Numbered from the stretch's first letter, positions 10,772 to 20,978 are shown. The stretch is DNA of 64,000 bases from Marinobacterium halophilum (GCF_003014615.1 NZ_PYGI01000006.1:62001-126000), one strand, 5' to 3'. The notes: a model not told the origin generated them from the sequence alone. Numbers and translations: made by a program.

Positions 10772-11773
10772 ATGTCATTGAACGTTGCTTTAATTGGACC
10801 CGGCACCCTGAAAGGGGAAAAACTTCTTGAGTTGCTGGACGAATCGTCGCTCGAGATAGACACAATGTCACTGTATGAAGAGGCTGATAGTGCCGGGCGC
10901 AGTTTGATGTTCAAAGGTCATGCGTGCCGTACGAAAGCGATCGAAACATTTACCGGTGACAGTCTGTCGCTGGTGTTCGTATGTGACGCAGATGTGCCGA
11001 GTGCGCAGGTTCAAATACTTGAACAGATGCAGTCAGGTGCTGTTATTGACCTCTATCCGCAACGCTATGTTGAGCAGCCTCTGCTGGTTGTGCCTGCAAT
11101 CAATGGCGAAGCTCTCGCTTCGATTGACGCAGGTCGTATTATCGGTGTGCCTGGATCGGCTACTATAGCCGCTGTCCTGGCATTGGCTCCGTTGCATCAG
11201 GCTTATCAAATACTTAAGCTGAACCTGACGGTTCTGTGTGCAGCATCCGAAGCTGATCGTAAGGGCGTGGAAGCATTGGCGGCGGAAACCGCACGATTGC
11301 TGAACGGGCGTGATGTGGATGCCGACTTTTTTGAACGTCAGATTGCATTCAATCTGATTCCTGACGTTGGACCGGTACAAGCCTCCGGTTTTACCACGCT
11401 TGAAGAGCAGGTGATGGCTCAGCTGCCGATCCTGCTGGGCGATGATGCACTGGAAGTGGATGTCAGCGCGGTCAGAGTACCAGTGTTCTACGGTGATATG
11501 GTGATTGCGCAGGCAGAAACGCGCCAGCCATTGAATCTGGATGAAGTGCAGCTTCTTATGGATCGTGCACAGGGTGTGCGTTTTGATGTGGCGGCTAAAC
11601 AGCCAGCCAGCCTGGTGAATGATGTTATCGGGCAGGATGTGGTTATCGTTAACCGGATTCGTCCCGATACAACGGGTGAAGGCGGTTTTGGTTTGCATGC
11701 GTTGAGTGATGATCTCGGACGTGGCAGTGCCCTGACTGCGCTAGAAATTGCGTTGGCGCTGCACAGTGGTTAA
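10772..11773 (+). CDS. usg: USG-1-type aspartate-semialdehyde dehydrogenase paralogue lacking the catalytic Cys
   Basis: A 333-aa protein of the Asd fold (N-terminal NADP-like LIGPGTLKGEKLL; C-terminal dimerisation domain). At the place where Asd enzymes have P-N-C-T/S-T, this protein reads VPGSATIAAVLALAP, so Ser129 stands where the nucleophilic Cys should be. The NADP loop is also altered (GPGTLKG). Such proteins are known as USG-1 homologues and sit between asd and fimV/truA in pseudomonads and enterics. The reaction is unknown; it is probably not a dehydrogenase. I chose ATG 10772 (MSLNVALIGPG) over an upstream start at 10748, which falls at the asd terminator. Confidence 0.85.
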   Translation: MSLNVALIGPGTLKGEKLLELLDESSLEIDTMSLYEEADSAGRSLMFKGHACRTKAIETFTGDSLSLVFVCDADVPSAQVQILEQMQSGAVIDLYPQRYVEQPLLVVPAINGEALASIDAGRIIGVPGSATIAAVLALAPLHQAYQILKLNLTVLCAASEADRKGVEALAAETARLLNGRDVDADFFERQIAFNLIPDVGPVQASGFTTLEEQVMAQLPILLGDDALEVDVSAVRVPVFYGDMVIAQAETRQPLNLDEVQLLMDRAQGVRFDVAAKQPASLVNDVIGQDVVIVNRIRPDTTGEGGFGLHALSDDLGRGSALTALEIALALHSG

Positions 11774-11797
11774 CAAGATAGCAGAGGGTGGCATGGC

Positions 11798-11825
11798 TTG
11801 ACCGTCCTGTGTTTAAACATAATAC
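11798..11825 (+). promoter_or_regulatory. Candidate sigma-70 promoter for fimV
   Basis: TTGACC (11798-11803) and TAATAC (11820-11825) are separated by 16 bases in the gap between usg and fimV, about 80 bases before the fimV start codon. Confidence 0.55.
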
Positions 11826-11906
11826 TTGCAAAAAATATGGATCCGTAACCCTCTGATTCGTAGAGAAATGGAGAGGGCGCGTACTCAATACCAAAGGGAG
11901 TAACCG

Positions 11907-14456
11907 ATGCTGCGTAAATTAGCCTTAAGCCTTGCGATCTCAGCAGCTCTGGGGGCGTCACAGGTTAATGCCCTTGGGCTCGGGGAAATTAAAGTCAACT
12001 CGGCTCTGAATGAGCCGCTTGATGCCGAGATAAAACTGACGCAGGTTCGCGACCTCTCTCCATTGCAGATTCAGCCACGAATGGCGTCGCTGGATGAATA
12101 CGCGACTGCCAGTGCCAGTGGTCAATCTCGTTATTTGCGGGATATTCAGTTTCAAGTGCTGGTGTCACCTGAAGGTAATGGCCGTATACGTCTCAAATCA
12201 ACTGAGCCGGTGCAAGAGCCGTTCCTGAACTTCATGGTGGAAGTGAACTGGCCCAGTGGACGTTTAGTACGTGAGTACACCTTGTTGCTGGATCCCCCGG
12301 TTTTTGAGCCGACACCGGTTGGGCAGTCATTTACAACGGCCAGTGTGCAGCCGCGCCCTGCGGTGGCAGTTCCGCCGCAGAATATCCGTACCCGTGCCAC
12401 GAATGACGGCCAGATGTATGTAGGCGTCAACGACACCTTGTGGGAAATCGCCAAGAACACCAAGCCTCAGGGTACCACTGAGCATCAGATGATGATGGCG
12501 ATTCTGAGTAAAAACCCTCAGGCATTTCCCTCCGGGAACATCAATAATCTGAAGGCTGGTGTGGCCATTGATATTCCATCGGCCGCGGAAGTACAACGGC
12601 TGACACACCGGGAAGCCGTTGCTGAAGTGGCGCGTCAGATGCAGATGTGGCGTGACGGCAAGACTACGGTTCAGGCGCAACCCAAAGCGCCAGTGGATGT
12701 CAGTAAGCCTTCGGCTACCGCCGAGGCTCTTGTCGCTGATGCGGGCTCCGATGACGCGCCGGCGGAAGGGCAGCTCACGGTTGTAACGCCCCCTGTCGAG
12801 TCGATAGATCCTGTTGAAGCAGCGCCCGCAGGCGATAATATTGATGCAGATGCAGCTGAAATGTCTCGTGTCGATGAGACTAATCAGCAGGTTGTTTCTG
12901 CTGCGGCCGAGCGTTTGGAAAGTGAAGTAATCGTTGCTCAGGAGAAGATTGATCGCCTTGAGCGTGACAACTCGGACTTGAACAATAAACTGGACTCCGT
13001 GCTGCAACAACTGGAGTCGCAGAGTCGTTTGTTGGAGCTGCAGTCCCAGCAGATGTCCACGTTGCAGTCCGAGTTGGGACAGCAGAGCGTTGCACCGGTT
13101 GAGTCCGCTGATACCGTTGCGCAGCAGCCATCAATGTTGCAGAGCCCTGCCGTGTTAGGTGGCTTGGGGGCTGGTGTGTTGGCGCTGTTGGGTGGTGTCT
13201 GGTTTATTCTGCGTCGTAAGCGCAACGGGGAAACTGGGGGCAAGCGTGATCTGGTGAGTGTGCCGGATGATTTACGTGATGATGCCGATGTGGGGGATTT
13301 GGCCGTCGGGGCAGCAGCCTTGGCTGGCGCTGCGGTGGTGGCCGATTCTCTGGCTCAGGACAAGCCTGCTCCGTTGGGTGAGGCTGAGCAGGGCACGGAT
13401 TCTGATTTTGTGCGCCCACCTATGCAATCGTTGGCACCTGAAGAAGAGGTTACGGTTGAAGATGACCTGACGGATCTGGATGGTGATCTGCAGGATCTTG
13501 ATCTCGACATGGATCTTGATCTTGATGATCTGGAGATGCCGAATGAGACGGTAGCCGCCAGTACTATTGATGCCGCCGAGTTTGACCTGGGTCTTGAAGA
13601 AGAGATTGAAGTCGCCGCCGATGATGCCTCTGCAACCGAAACCGATGAGCTTGAATTCAAGGTTGAGCAGCCTGCCTTGGCTGAAGCCGAGGAGGCCAGT
13701 GAGCTTGATGGTATGCTGGCCGACGATGATCTGGATGATGATCTGGATTTCTTGTTGGGTGACAGTGTCGGTGATAATGACAGTGTCGAGACTTCTTCAC
13801 TGGATGAAGAGCTTGATTTCGGATCCTTGTCTGAATTGACGCTGGATGAGGCCTCTGAGGAGGAGTCGCTGGAAAATGAGCAGGATCGTGTAGACAATAG
13901 TCTGCATGAAACGGTTGAATCTGCACCTGAGCTTGAATTTGAGGTCGATCCAGAACTGGAAGCCATGCTTCAGGGTGGTGTCGGCGCGGATGAAGGTACT
14001 GAAAATGAAGTTGAATTTGGTGCCGGCTTCTCGGATGATAGTGACAACGCAGATGATGACCTGGATAGCCTGCTTGCATCCTTTGATCCTGAAGAGTCGG
14101 TTAACACCGCTCCTGTCAGTCGTTTCAGTGCGGGTGAAGCGGTAGAAGAAGAGTTGACCGCCAATATCTCTCACGACCTTGAGATGGACCTGGATTCTGA
14201 AGTTGAAGACCTGTTGAACAGCACCGATGATGACATCGCGCTGGAAGAACAGGGCAGCGGCGAGCAGGAAGATGTATTTGATAAGCTGAATCTGCTCAGT
14301 GATGCCGATGAAATAGAAACCAAGCTGGATCTTGCTCGTGCCTATATCGAAATGGACGATGGCGAAGGCGCGCGTGATATCCTGAACGAAATTACCGGTG
14401 AAGGCTCCGACAGTCAGCGACAAGAAGCGCAGAAGCTGCTGGAGACGCTGGGTTGA
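11907..14456 (+). CDS. fimV: FimV/HubP-family polar landmark protein
   Basis: A large inner-membrane protein that in relatives anchors polar machinery and type IV pilus or flagellar placement and binds peptidoglycan. Visible order in the 849 aa: signal peptide (1-22), FimV N-terminal domain (about 23-130), LysM-like peptidoglycan-binding domain (about 168-224, with VNDTLWEIA), coiled coil (about 322-392), a single membrane helix (about 412-434) before RRKR, a long Asp/Glu-rich cytoplasmic region (about 450-790), and a short conserved TPR-like C-terminal domain (about 800-849, LDLARAYIEMDDGEGARDIL). The acidic region is highly repetitive in composition, which explains the long antisense open frames there. 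Neighbours truA and usg match the pseudomonad order. Confidence 0.92.
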   Translation: MLRKLALSLAISAALGASQVNALGLGEIKVNSALNEPLDAEIKLTQVRDLSPLQIQPRMASLDEYATASASGQSRYLRDIQFQVLVSPEGNGRIRLKSTEPVQEPFLNFMVEVNWPSGRLVREYTLLLDPPVFEPTPVGQSFTTASVQPRPAVAVPPQNIRTRATNDGQMYVGVNDTLWEIAKNTKPQGTTEHQMMMAILSKNPQAFPSGNINNLKAGVAIDIPSAAEVQRLTHREAVAEVARQMQMWRDGKTTVQAQPKAPVDVSKPSATAEALVADAGSDDAPAEGQLTVVTPPVESIDPVEAAPAGDNIDADAAEMSRVDETNQQVVSAAAERLESEVIVAQEKIDRLERDNSDLNNKLDSVLQQLESQSRLLELQSQQMSTLQSELGQQSVAPVESADTVAQQPSMLQSPAVLGGLGAGVLALLGGVWFILRRKRNGETGGKRDLVSVPDDLRDDADVGDLAVGAAALAGAAVVADSLAQDKPAPLGEAEQGTDSDFVRPPMQSLAPEEEVTVEDDLTDLDGDLQDLDLDMDLDLDDLEMPNETVAASTIDAAEFDLGLEEEIEVAADDASATETDELEFKVEQPALAEAEEASELDGMLADDDLDDDLDFLLGDSVGDNDSVETSSLDEELDFGSLSELTLDEASEEESLENEQDRVDNSLHETVESAPELEFEVDPELEAMLQGGVGADEGTENEVEFGAGFSDDSDNADDDLDSLLASFDPEESVNTAPVSRFSAGEAVEEELTANISHDLEMDLDSEVEDLLNSTDDDIALEEQGSGEQEDVFDKLNLLSDADEIETKLDLARAYIEMDDGEGARDILNEITGEGSDSQRQEAQKLLETLG

Positions 14457-14468
14457 TAAAGACTGTAG

Positions 14469-15308
14469 ATGAGTAAAGAAAAAACTACCGGGGCGATTTC
14501 GATCGCCCCGTTTCGTTATGCGTTGGGCATAGAATATGTGGGTGCTGCTTACCGTGGTTGGCAGGTGCAAGCCTATGATAATGTACCGACCATTCAAGCC
14601 GAGGTTGAGCGTGCGCTTTCGGTCATTGCCAATCACCCGGTTCAGGTTATTTGTGCAGGTCGTACCGATGCGGGTGTTAGCGCCAGTCATCAAGTGGTTC
14701 ATTTCGATAGCTGGGCTGAGCGCAATGATCGGGCCTGGGTACTGGGAACCAATAGCCATCTGCCGGATGACATCTCCATTAAGTGGGCGACTAAAGTGCC
14801 GGGATGTTTTCATGCCCGTTTTTCGGCGCGTGAACGTCGCTATCGCTACCTGATCTACACGTCGCCTTCGCGGCCGGCGATATTGGCCGGTGGCGTCACC
14901 TGGACACATCGCAAGCTTGATGTTGAGCGCATGCAGCAAGCTGCGCACTATCTACTGGGTGAGCATGACTTTACGTCCTACCGAGCAGTGGGGTGTCAGG
15001 CGAAGAGTCCGGTACGTGAGATTCGTCGCTTGGATGTGTACCGAAGCGGTCATTTGATTGTCATTGATGTCAGTGCCAATGCTTTTCTGCACCACATGAT
15101 CAGGAATATAGCGGGTGTACTGATGGCGGTGGGCGCGGGTGACCGGCCTGCGGAGTGGGCGCTGGAAGTGCTGCAGGCACGAGACCGGTGCCAGGGTGGG
15201 GTAACCGCGCGCCCGGATGGGTTATATTTTGTCGATGTGCGCTATCCTGACCTGTTCAAACTCCCTGATACTCCGCTGGGACCGCATTTTCTGCCAACAT
15301 CAGACTGA
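14469..15308 (+). CDS. truA: tRNA pseudouridine(38-40) synthase TruA
   Basis: It converts uridines 38-40 of the tRNA anticodon arm to pseudouridine. The 279-aa protein shows the TruA core YVGAAYRGWQVQ, then AGRTDAGVSASHQV with the catalytic Asp, and FHARFSARERRYRY. The C-terminal NAFLHHMIRNIAGVL motif is also present. It starts 12 bases after fimV and is likely cotranscribed with fimV and trpF. The N-terminus carries a roughly 15-residue extension relative to E. coli TruA. Confidence 0.96.
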   Translation: MSKEKTTGAISIAPFRYALGIEYVGAAYRGWQVQAYDNVPTIQAEVERALSVIANHPVQVICAGRTDAGVSASHQVVHFDSWAERNDRAWVLGTNSHLPDDISIKWATKVPGCFHARFSARERRYRYLIYTSPSRPAILAGGVTWTHRKLDVERMQQAAHYLLGEHDFTSYRAVGCQAKSPVREIRRLDVYRSGHLIVIDVSANAFLHHMIRNIAGVLMAVGAGDRPAEWALEVLQARDRCQGGVTARPDGLYFVDVRYPDLFKLPDTPLGPHFLPTSD

Positions 15309-15364
15309 CGCCCCGAGGTGGCTTTGTTAATATGGCCGCCTTGCACCAGACTCCGGGATATAGC

Positions 15365-15982
15365 ATGACGACACGAGTGAAAATTTGCGGCATTACCTGT
15401 TATGCGGATGCGATGTCCGCAATCGAGGCGGGTGCAGATGCACTTGGGTTTGTGTTTTATGAACCGAGTCCGCGTTATTTGTCACCAGCGGCAGCTGCCG
15501 ATATTATTCGCCGTCTGCCGCCTTTCGTGACGACTGTAGGGCTGTTCGTCAATGCAGCAGAAGACCTTGTTGCGGATGTTATCCAGCAGACCGGTATTGA
15601 CCTCTTACAGTTTCATGGTGATGAGCCTGAAGATTTTTGTCGAAGGTTCGGGCGGCCGTATATCAAGGCATTTCGAGTGCGTCCTGAGCTGGATATTATG
15701 GCGCTGGTGCAGCGTTATACCAGTGCCCGGGGTGTGTTGCTGGATGCATATCGTCCTGGCGTTCCGGGAGGAACAGGGGACGTATTTGATTGGGCATTGA
15801 TTCCACCCAGCTTGGCGCCCAAGGTGATTCTGGCCGGTGGTTTGACGGCAGATAATGTCGCCACGGCTGTTGCGCGCGTAGCCCCCTATGCCGTGGATGT
15901 TTCCGGCGGTGTCGAGTCGGCACCGGGGCGCAAGGATGACGTGAAAATTTCTGCTTTTATGGCCGCTGTTCAGCGCACTTAA
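15365..15982 (+). CDS. trpF: Phosphoribosylanthranilate isomerase
   Basis: It catalyses the Amadori rearrangement of phosphoribosylanthranilate in tryptophan synthesis. A 205-aa TIM barrel beginning VKICGITCYADAM, with the catalytic Cys in KICG and the Asp in VLLDAY, and the phosphate-binding end LAGGLTADNV and DVSGGVE. ATG 15365 (MTTRVKICG) fits the family better than an upstream start at 15332. It is a free-standing trpF, separate from other trp genes, as in pseudomonads. Confidence 0.96.
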   Translation: MTTRVKICGITCYADAMSAIEAGADALGFVFYEPSPRYLSPAAAADIIRRLPPFVTTVGLFVNAAEDLVADVIQQTGIDLLQFHGDEPEDFCRRFGRPYIKAFRVRPELDIMALVQRYTSARGVLLDAYRPGVPGGTGDVFDWALIPPSLAPKVILAGGLTADNVATAVARVAPYAVDVSGGVESAPGRKDDVKISAFMAAVQRT

Positions 15983-16066
15983 AGCAAATTCAATTATAGT
16001 AAGTCAATGATTTCCATACGCCTGCTGCCATGAGCTGGTGGGCAGGCATGAACAGGAATGTGAAAC

Positions 16067-16993
16067 ATGAGTAACTGGTTGGAAAAGATCGTGCCGTCGA
16101 TGGTACGCAGTGAGAAAAAGCGTGCCAATATTCCCGAAGGTCTGTGGAAGAAGTGTCCCAAGTGCGATTCTATTCTGTATCGTCCGGAGCTTGAGAAGAA
16201 TCTCAATGTTTGCCCCAAATGCGACCATCACATGCGTGTGAATGCCCGTCGCCGTCTGGAGCTGTTTCTGGATAGTGAAGGCCGTCAGGAGCTTGCTGCT
16301 GAAGTTACTCCGGTTGATCGTCTCAAATTCCGCGATTCCAAGAAGTATAAAGATCGTTTGAGTGCGGCACAGAAAGCCACTGGTGAGAAAGATGCCCTGA
16401 TTGCCATGCGCGGAACGCTGCAGGGTCTGCCGGTTGTTGCGGTCGCCTTTGAATTCAGCTTCATGGGTGGTTCCATGGGGGCGGTGGTTGGTGAACGTTT
16501 TGTACGTGCAGCCAAGGTCTCGCTTGAAGAAGGCATTCCGTTGATCTGTTTTGCGGCATCGGGTGGTGCGCGGATGCAGGAAGCGTTGATTTCCTTGATG
16601 CAGATGGCTAAAACCAGTGCAGCGTTGGAAAAACTGAAGCAGGCGGGTGTGCCCTATATTTCTGTCCTGACCGATCCTGTATATGGTGGTGTGTCGGCCT
16701 CGCTGGCGATGTTGGGTGATCTCAATGTGGCTGAGCCGAATGCCCTGATCGGTTTCGCAGGTCCGCGTGTTATTGAGCAAACCGTGCGCGAAAAACTGCC
16801 GGAAGGCTTCCAGCGCAGCGAATTTCTGTTGGAGCATGGTCAAGTTGATATGATCATCAGCCGCAACGAGCTGCCAACACGTATTGCCGCCATCTTGCGT
16901 AAGCTCAGCAACCTGGATGCGGAGCCTGTGATTCAGGCAGACGTGCAGGACGTTGAAGAAGCACCCGCTGTTGATGTGGATGTAGAAAAATAA
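16067..16993 (+). CDS. accD: Acetyl-CoA carboxylase carboxyltransferase subunit beta
   Basis: The beta subunit of the carboxyltransferase that makes malonyl-CoA for fatty acid synthesis. The 308-aa protein has the N-terminal four-Cys zinc ribbon (Cys30, Cys33, Cys49, Cys52) that in E. coli can bind its own mRNA. A crotonase-like core follows, including [17 protein letters not shown] and [12 protein letters not shown]. The Ala/Glu/Val-rich tail after residue 285 is variable in the family. It overlaps folC by one base (TAATG), which implies coupling. Confidence 0.97.
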   Translation: MSNWLEKIVPSMVRSEKKRANIPEGLWKKCPKCDSILYRPELEKNLNVCPKCDHHMRVNARRRLELFLDSEGRQELAAEVTPVDRLKFRDSKKYKDRLSAAQKATGEKDALIAMRGTLQGLPVVAVAFEFSFMGGSMGAVVGERFVRAAKVSLEEGIPLICFAASGGARMQEALISLMQMAKTSAALEKLKQAGVPYISVLTDPVYGGVSASLAMLGDLNVAEPNALIGFAGPRVIEQTVREKLPEGFQRSEFLLEHGQVDMIISRNELPTRIAAILRKLSNLDAEPVIQADVQDVEEAPAVDVDVEK

Positions 16994-18279
16994 TGAGCCT
17001 GACAGCTCCCCCGCAAACGCTAGATGCCTGGCTGGCGCGCATTGAAGCCTGTCACCCCAGTGAGATCGAACTGGGGTTGACGCGGCTGGCAGAAGTCGCG
17101 GCGCGCTTGCCGATCGATCTGGAACGCAGCAGCAAAATCATTGTTGCCGGTACCAACGGCAAGGGTTCGACCGTTGCCATGCTTGAGTCGATCCTGCGGC
17201 AGCAGGGGGTGAGTGTGGGTGTGTATACCTCACCTCACTTCCTGCGCTACAACGAGCGGATCACGCTCAACGGTACGCCGGTTGATGATGAGTGTCTGTG
17301 CCAGGCTTTTGCTGTCATTGAGCAGGCGCGCGGTGAAACACCGTTGACCTATTTTGAATACGGCACACTGGCTGCGCTGCTTATTTTCAGTCAGGCACAG
17401 GTTGACGTGGCCTTGCTGGAAGTCGGCTTGGGTGGGCGTCTGGATGCAGTCAATATCGTGGACGCCGATATTGCCGTTGTGACAACGGTTGCGCTGGACC
17501 ATACCGACTGGCTGGGATCGGACCGTGAAACGATCGGTTTTGAGAAGGCAGGCATATTCCGTACCGGCAAACCGGCGCTGTGTGGTGATGTTGCTGCGCC
17601 GGATAGCGTGATCAGACATGCAGATTCGCTGGCGGCGCCATTATATCGTAACGGTGTTGCTTACCGCTTTGAACGCGGGGCAGGCAGTTGGAATTGGAAT
17701 GGTCTGGATGCGCAGGGGAATGCATGCAGTTTTAATGCATTGCCGTTGCCAACGCTGCCGCTGTCCAATGCTGCATTGGTCATGCAGGTGCTGCAGTTGT
17801 TGCCATTCAGTGTGAGTGAGTCCGCTGTGCGTCAGGGTTTTGCCCGTGCCTGTTTGGCGGGTCGCATGCAACCGGTGCAGATCGGGGCGCTCGCGGCAAC
17901 GCTTGATGTGGCACATAATCCGGAGGCGGCATTATATCTGGCCGATACCCTGCGTCGTGAACAGTGTGAAGGTCAGCTCCACTTTGTGCTGGGCATGTTG
18001 GCAGATAAGGATATCAGTGCGGTCGTTGAGCAGTTGGCACCGGTTGTTGATCGCTGGTATCCGGTGACGCTGGATGTGCCGCGTGGTGCTACTGCAGATA
18101 CTCTGGTGGCGGTGTTGGCAGAAGCGGGTGTTGATGCTGCATCTATTCATGTGGCTGGCAGCGTGGCAGATGCGGTCGCGATGTTGCAGGCGCTTGATGC
18201 GCGCGACCGAGTTGTGATCGCGGGGTCGTTTTTTACGGTCGCTGAAGCGCTGGCGCTGATTTCTGGAGCGGGCAACTGA
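16993..18279 (+). CDS. folC: Bifunctional folylpolyglutamate/dihydrofolate synthase
   Basis: It adds glutamate to dihydropteroate and extends the polyglutamate tail of folates. The 428-aa protein is a Mur-ligase-type ATPase: P-loop IIVAGTNGKGSTVAML near residue 50, the omega-loop region TSPHFLRYNERITLNG, and the C-terminal LDVAHNPEA motif. Its start overlaps the accD stop and its stop overlaps the next start (ATGA), so accD-folC-SPOR forms a tight operon, the same order as in Pseudomonas. Confidence 0.96.
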   Translation: MSLTAPPQTLDAWLARIEACHPSEIELGLTRLAEVAARLPIDLERSSKIIVAGTNGKGSTVAMLESILRQQGVSVGVYTSPHFLRYNERITLNGTPVDDECLCQAFAVIEQARGETPLTYFEYGTLAALLIFSQAQVDVALLEVGLGGRLDAVNIVDADIAVVTTVALDHTDWLGSDRETIGFEKAGIFRTGKPALCGDVAAPDSVIRHADSLAAPLYRNGVAYRFERGAGSWNWNGLDAQGNACSFNALPLPTLPLSNAALVMQVLQLLPFSVSESAVRQGFARACLAGRMQPVQIGALAATLDVAHNPEAALYLADTLRREQCEGQLHFVLGMLADKDISAVVEQLAPVVDRWYPVTLDVPRGATADTLVAVLAEAGVDAASIHVAGSVADAVAMLQALDARDRVVIAGSFFTVAEALALISGAGN

Positions 18280-18830
18280 TGACGGAAGTGCAGAAGAAGC
18301 GACTGGTAGGTGCAGTTGCCATTCTGGTGTCTGCCATTATTTTGTTTCCGCTGCTGCTGGACGGGACGGGTTACCGCGAGCGTCATTTACAGGACCGTAT
18401 CCCGCCCGCTCCGGCCATGCCAGCACTGGTCGATATTGAGCCGAACCGGTCAGCGTTGCCGGATACGGCTGAGCCAGCATCGCCGGCCGCACCGGCAGTG
18501 GTGAAGGTTCCGGCTCCCGCATTACGGCCTGCGATTGTACAGGCGCAGCCAAGTATAGATGCTACCCAAGATACCCCGGCGCTGGATCAGCAGCAGGTAC
18601 CGGTCGCATGGACTTTGCAGCTGGCCAGTTTCCGTGACGAAGCGAATGCGCGTTCGTTACGCAAGGAATTGGTGGCCGCAGGGTACAAGGTGTATATCCG
18701 GCATGGCCCGAACATGGTGCGTGTATTTGTCGGTCCGGACCTGCAGCGCAGTCGGCTTGAACAGTTGCAGGCACGCCTGAAACGGGACTACTCGCTTGAT
18801 GGCATGATTGTTCGATTCACGACACAGTGA
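18279..18830 (+). CDS. SPOR-domain membrane protein (DedD-like)
   Basis: A 183-aa bitopic protein with a short basic cytoplasmic N-terminus (VQKKRLVGA), one membrane helix (about 9-28), a Pro/Ala-rich periplasmic linker (30-105), and a C-terminal SPOR domain (about 108-183, starting VAWTLQLASFRDEANA). SPOR domains bind denuded septal peptidoglycan. The layout and position between folC and cvpA match DedD, a cell-division accessory protein in E. coli. Overlap of start and stop codons couples it to folC. I leave the symbol blank because SPOR proteins diverge fast. Confidence 0.87.
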   Translation: MTEVQKKRLVGAVAILVSAIILFPLLLDGTGYRERHLQDRIPPAPAMPALVDIEPNRSALPDTAEPASPAAPAVVKVPAPALRPAIVQAQPSIDATQDTPALDQQQVPVAWTLQLASFRDEANARSLRKELVAAGYKVYIRHGPNMVRVFVGPDLQRSRLEQLQARLKRDYSLDGMIVRFTTQ

Positions 18831-18838
18831 ATTCATCG

Positions 18839-18867
18839 TTGGGTTGGCCTCATTGCTCTGGTAGAAT
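18839..18867 (+). promoter_or_regulatory. Candidate promoter for cvpA-purF
   Basis: TTGGGT (18839-18844) and TAGAAT (18862-18867) lie 17 bases apart, 30 bases before the cvpA ATG. The -10 is good and the -35 is only partial. Confidence 0.35.
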
Positions 18868-18897
18868 GCGCGCTGTTTTAAAGACTGGCGACTGACG

Positions 18898-19392
18898 ATG
18901 AACTGGGCTGATTGGACCATTCTTGCCATCATTGCAATCTCAAGCCTGATGAGCCTCAAGCGAGGCTTTGTGCGTGAGGCAATATCACTGCTTACCTGGG
19001 TAACTGCGTTCGTCGTGGCGCGCCTGTTCTCACCTTCTCTTGGCTTCTTGCTGGAGCCGTATATACAGACGCCGTCGCTGCGTCTGGTCTCCGCGTTTGC
19101 TATTCTGTTTGTGATCACGCTGCTTGCGGGTGCGTTAATCGGAGCCTTGTTTGCGGCGCTGGTCAACGCGACCGGGCTGACCAACTCTGACCGTGTATTG
19201 GGGATGGGGTTTGGGGCAGTGCGTGGCGGTTTGGTCATTGTAGTCATTGTAGCCCTCCTGGGCATGACGCCAGCGGTTCAGGATCGCTGGTGGCAGGAAT
19301 CTCAACTGGTTCCCCATTTCGTATTGCTCGAAGGCTGGAGCCGCCAAATGGCGAGCGACATCGGGCAAGTAATCTGGAATATCGGACGCTAG
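18898..19392 (+). CDS. cvpA: CvpA family protein
   Basis: A 164-aa inner-membrane protein with four predicted membrane helices, starting MNWADWTILAIIAISSLMSLKRG, the conserved CvpA N-terminus. It was named for colicin V production in E. coli; its exact function is still unclear, with links to envelope stress tolerance. It lies 53 bases upstream of purF, the arrangement known in E. coli and Pseudomonas. Confidence 0.93.
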   Translation: MNWADWTILAIIAISSLMSLKRGFVREAISLLTWVTAFVVARLFSPSLGFLLEPYIQTPSLRLVSAFAILFVITLLAGALIGALFAALVNATGLTNSDRVLGMGFGAVRGGLVIVVIVALLGMTPAVQDRWWQESQLVPHFVLLEGWSRQMASDIGQVIWNIGR

Positions 19393-19445
19393 GCACAATT
19401 TGCTTAGCGCCATCCTTTTAGCGACATCCTTCTGAGGTGGATTGA

Positions 19446-20969
19446 ATGTGCGGTATCGTCGGCATTGTTGCCAAGTCCTATGTAAACCAGACTATTTTTG
19501 ATGCATTGACGGTGCTGCAGCACCGCGGCCAAGACGCGGCCGGCATGGTCACGTGTGAGGGCAACCGTTTCTTTCTGCGCAAGGATAACGGCCTGGTCAA
19601 TGAGGTGTTCCGTACGCGCCACATGAAAAAGATGCAGGGGAATATGGGCATCGGGCATGTACGTTACCCGACAGCGGGTAGTTCCAGCTCAGCCGAAGCC
19701 CAGCCTTTCTATGTCAACTCGCCGTATGGTATTGCGCTGGCCCATAACGGTAACCTGACCAATGCCGATAAGTTGGCTGACGAAATTTTCCGCGCCGATC
19801 TGCGTCATATCAACACCACCTCTGACTCTGAAGTACTGCTCAATATTTTCGCCCATGAACTGCAGCAAATTGGCAAGTTGCAGCCAGTAGCTGAAGATAT
19901 TTTCAAGGCGGTCGAGCAGGTGCATCGTCGCTGCCAGGGTGGTTATGCCGTTGTTGCAATGATTACCGGTTACGGCATTGTCGCGTTCCGCGATCCTTGT
20001 GGAATCCGTCCGGTTGTCTATGGCAAGCGCGTGACTGACGCGGGTGACGAGTACATGGTTGCGTCCGAAAGCGTGGCCCTGGATACCTCCGGTTTCGAAA
20101 TGGTGCGTGATTTGGCACCGGGCGAAGCAATTTTTATTGATACTGAAGGTCAGATTACGACCCGCCAGTGCGCACCGGAAAGCAAAATCGCACCCTGCCT
20201 GTTCGAGTATGTCTATCTGGCGCGCCCGGACTCCATCATTGACGGTGTTTCTGTGCATCATTCACGTATGGAGATGGGCGTTAAGTTGGCTGAAAAAGTC
20301 CTGCGTGAGTGCCCTGATCACGACATCGACGTGATTATTCCGATTCCGGATACCAGTCGCACGGCCGCATTGGAAATGGCGAACTCCCTGAACGTTACCT
20401 TCCGTGAAGGCTTCATCAAGAACCGCTATATTGGCCGTACATTTATCATGCCGGGGCAAACGCTGCGCAAGAAGTCCGTGCGCCAGAAGCTGAACCCGAT
20501 TCAGGCTGAGTTCCGCGACAAGGTTGTGATGCTGGTTGATGATTCTATCGTGCGCGGTACCACGTCCAAGCAGATCGTACAGATGGCCCGTGATGCGGGT
20601 GCGCGCAAAGTCTACTTTGCTTCGGCAGCCCCTGAGGTGCGCTTCCCCAATGTCTATGGCATCGACATGCCTTCGGCGCGCGAGTTGATTGCATATGAAC
20701 GTACCGCTGATGAGATCGGCGAGTACATTGGTTGTGACTGGATGTTGTATCAGGATCTGGATGATCTCAAAGCGTGTGTCAGCTCTTTCAATCCGGAGAT
20801 CAAGGAATTTGATACCTGCGTATTTGATGGCAGTTATGTAACCGGTACCGTCGATGAGGATTATTTGGCGCGTATAGATGCCAAACGCAACGATGATGCC
20901 AAGGCTGATGCGGAACCCAATGCCGAAGACGATAATGAGTCCGCAGACCTGCACAACAAGATCGACTGA
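19446..20969 (+). CDS. purF: Amidophosphoribosyltransferase
   Basis: It catalyses the first step of purine synthesis, converting PRPP and glutamine to phosphoribosylamine. The 507-aa protein begins MCGIVGIVA, so Cys2 becomes the N-terminal nucleophile of the class II glutaminase domain (to about residue 235). The phosphoribosyltransferase domain carries the PRPP loop [19 protein letters not shown] near residue 365. The last 30 residues are an acidic/Asn-rich tail with no known role. Cotranscription with cvpA upstream and metZ (9 bases downstream) is likely. Confidence 0.97.
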   Translation: MCGIVGIVAKSYVNQTIFDALTVLQHRGQDAAGMVTCEGNRFFLRKDNGLVNEVFRTRHMKKMQGNMGIGHVRYPTAGSSSSAEAQPFYVNSPYGIALAHNGNLTNADKLADEIFRADLRHINTTSDSEVLLNIFAHELQQIGKLQPVAEDIFKAVEQVHRRCQGGYAVVAMITGYGIVAFRDPCGIRPVVYGKRVTDAGDEYMVASESVALDTSGFEMVRDLAPGEAIFIDTEGQITTRQCAPESKIAPCLFEYVYLARPDSIIDGVSVHHSRMEMGVKLAEKVLRECPDHDIDVIIPIPDTSRTAALEMANSLNVTFREGFIKNRYIGRTFIMPGQTLRKKSVRQKLNPIQAEFRDKVVMLVDDSIVRGTTSKQIVQMARDAGARKVYFASAAPEVRFPNVYGIDMPSARELIAYERTADEIGEYIGCDWMLYQDLDDLKACVSSFNPEIKEFDTCVFDGSYVTGTVDEDYLARIDAKRNDDAKADAEPNAEDDNESADLHNKID

Positions 20970-20978
20970 GGGAAGTGT

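Noticed and set aside
13355-14948. Long Ser- or Arg-rich open frames antisense to fimV
   Set aside because: They arise from the Asp/Glu-rich codon repeats of the FimV acidic region.
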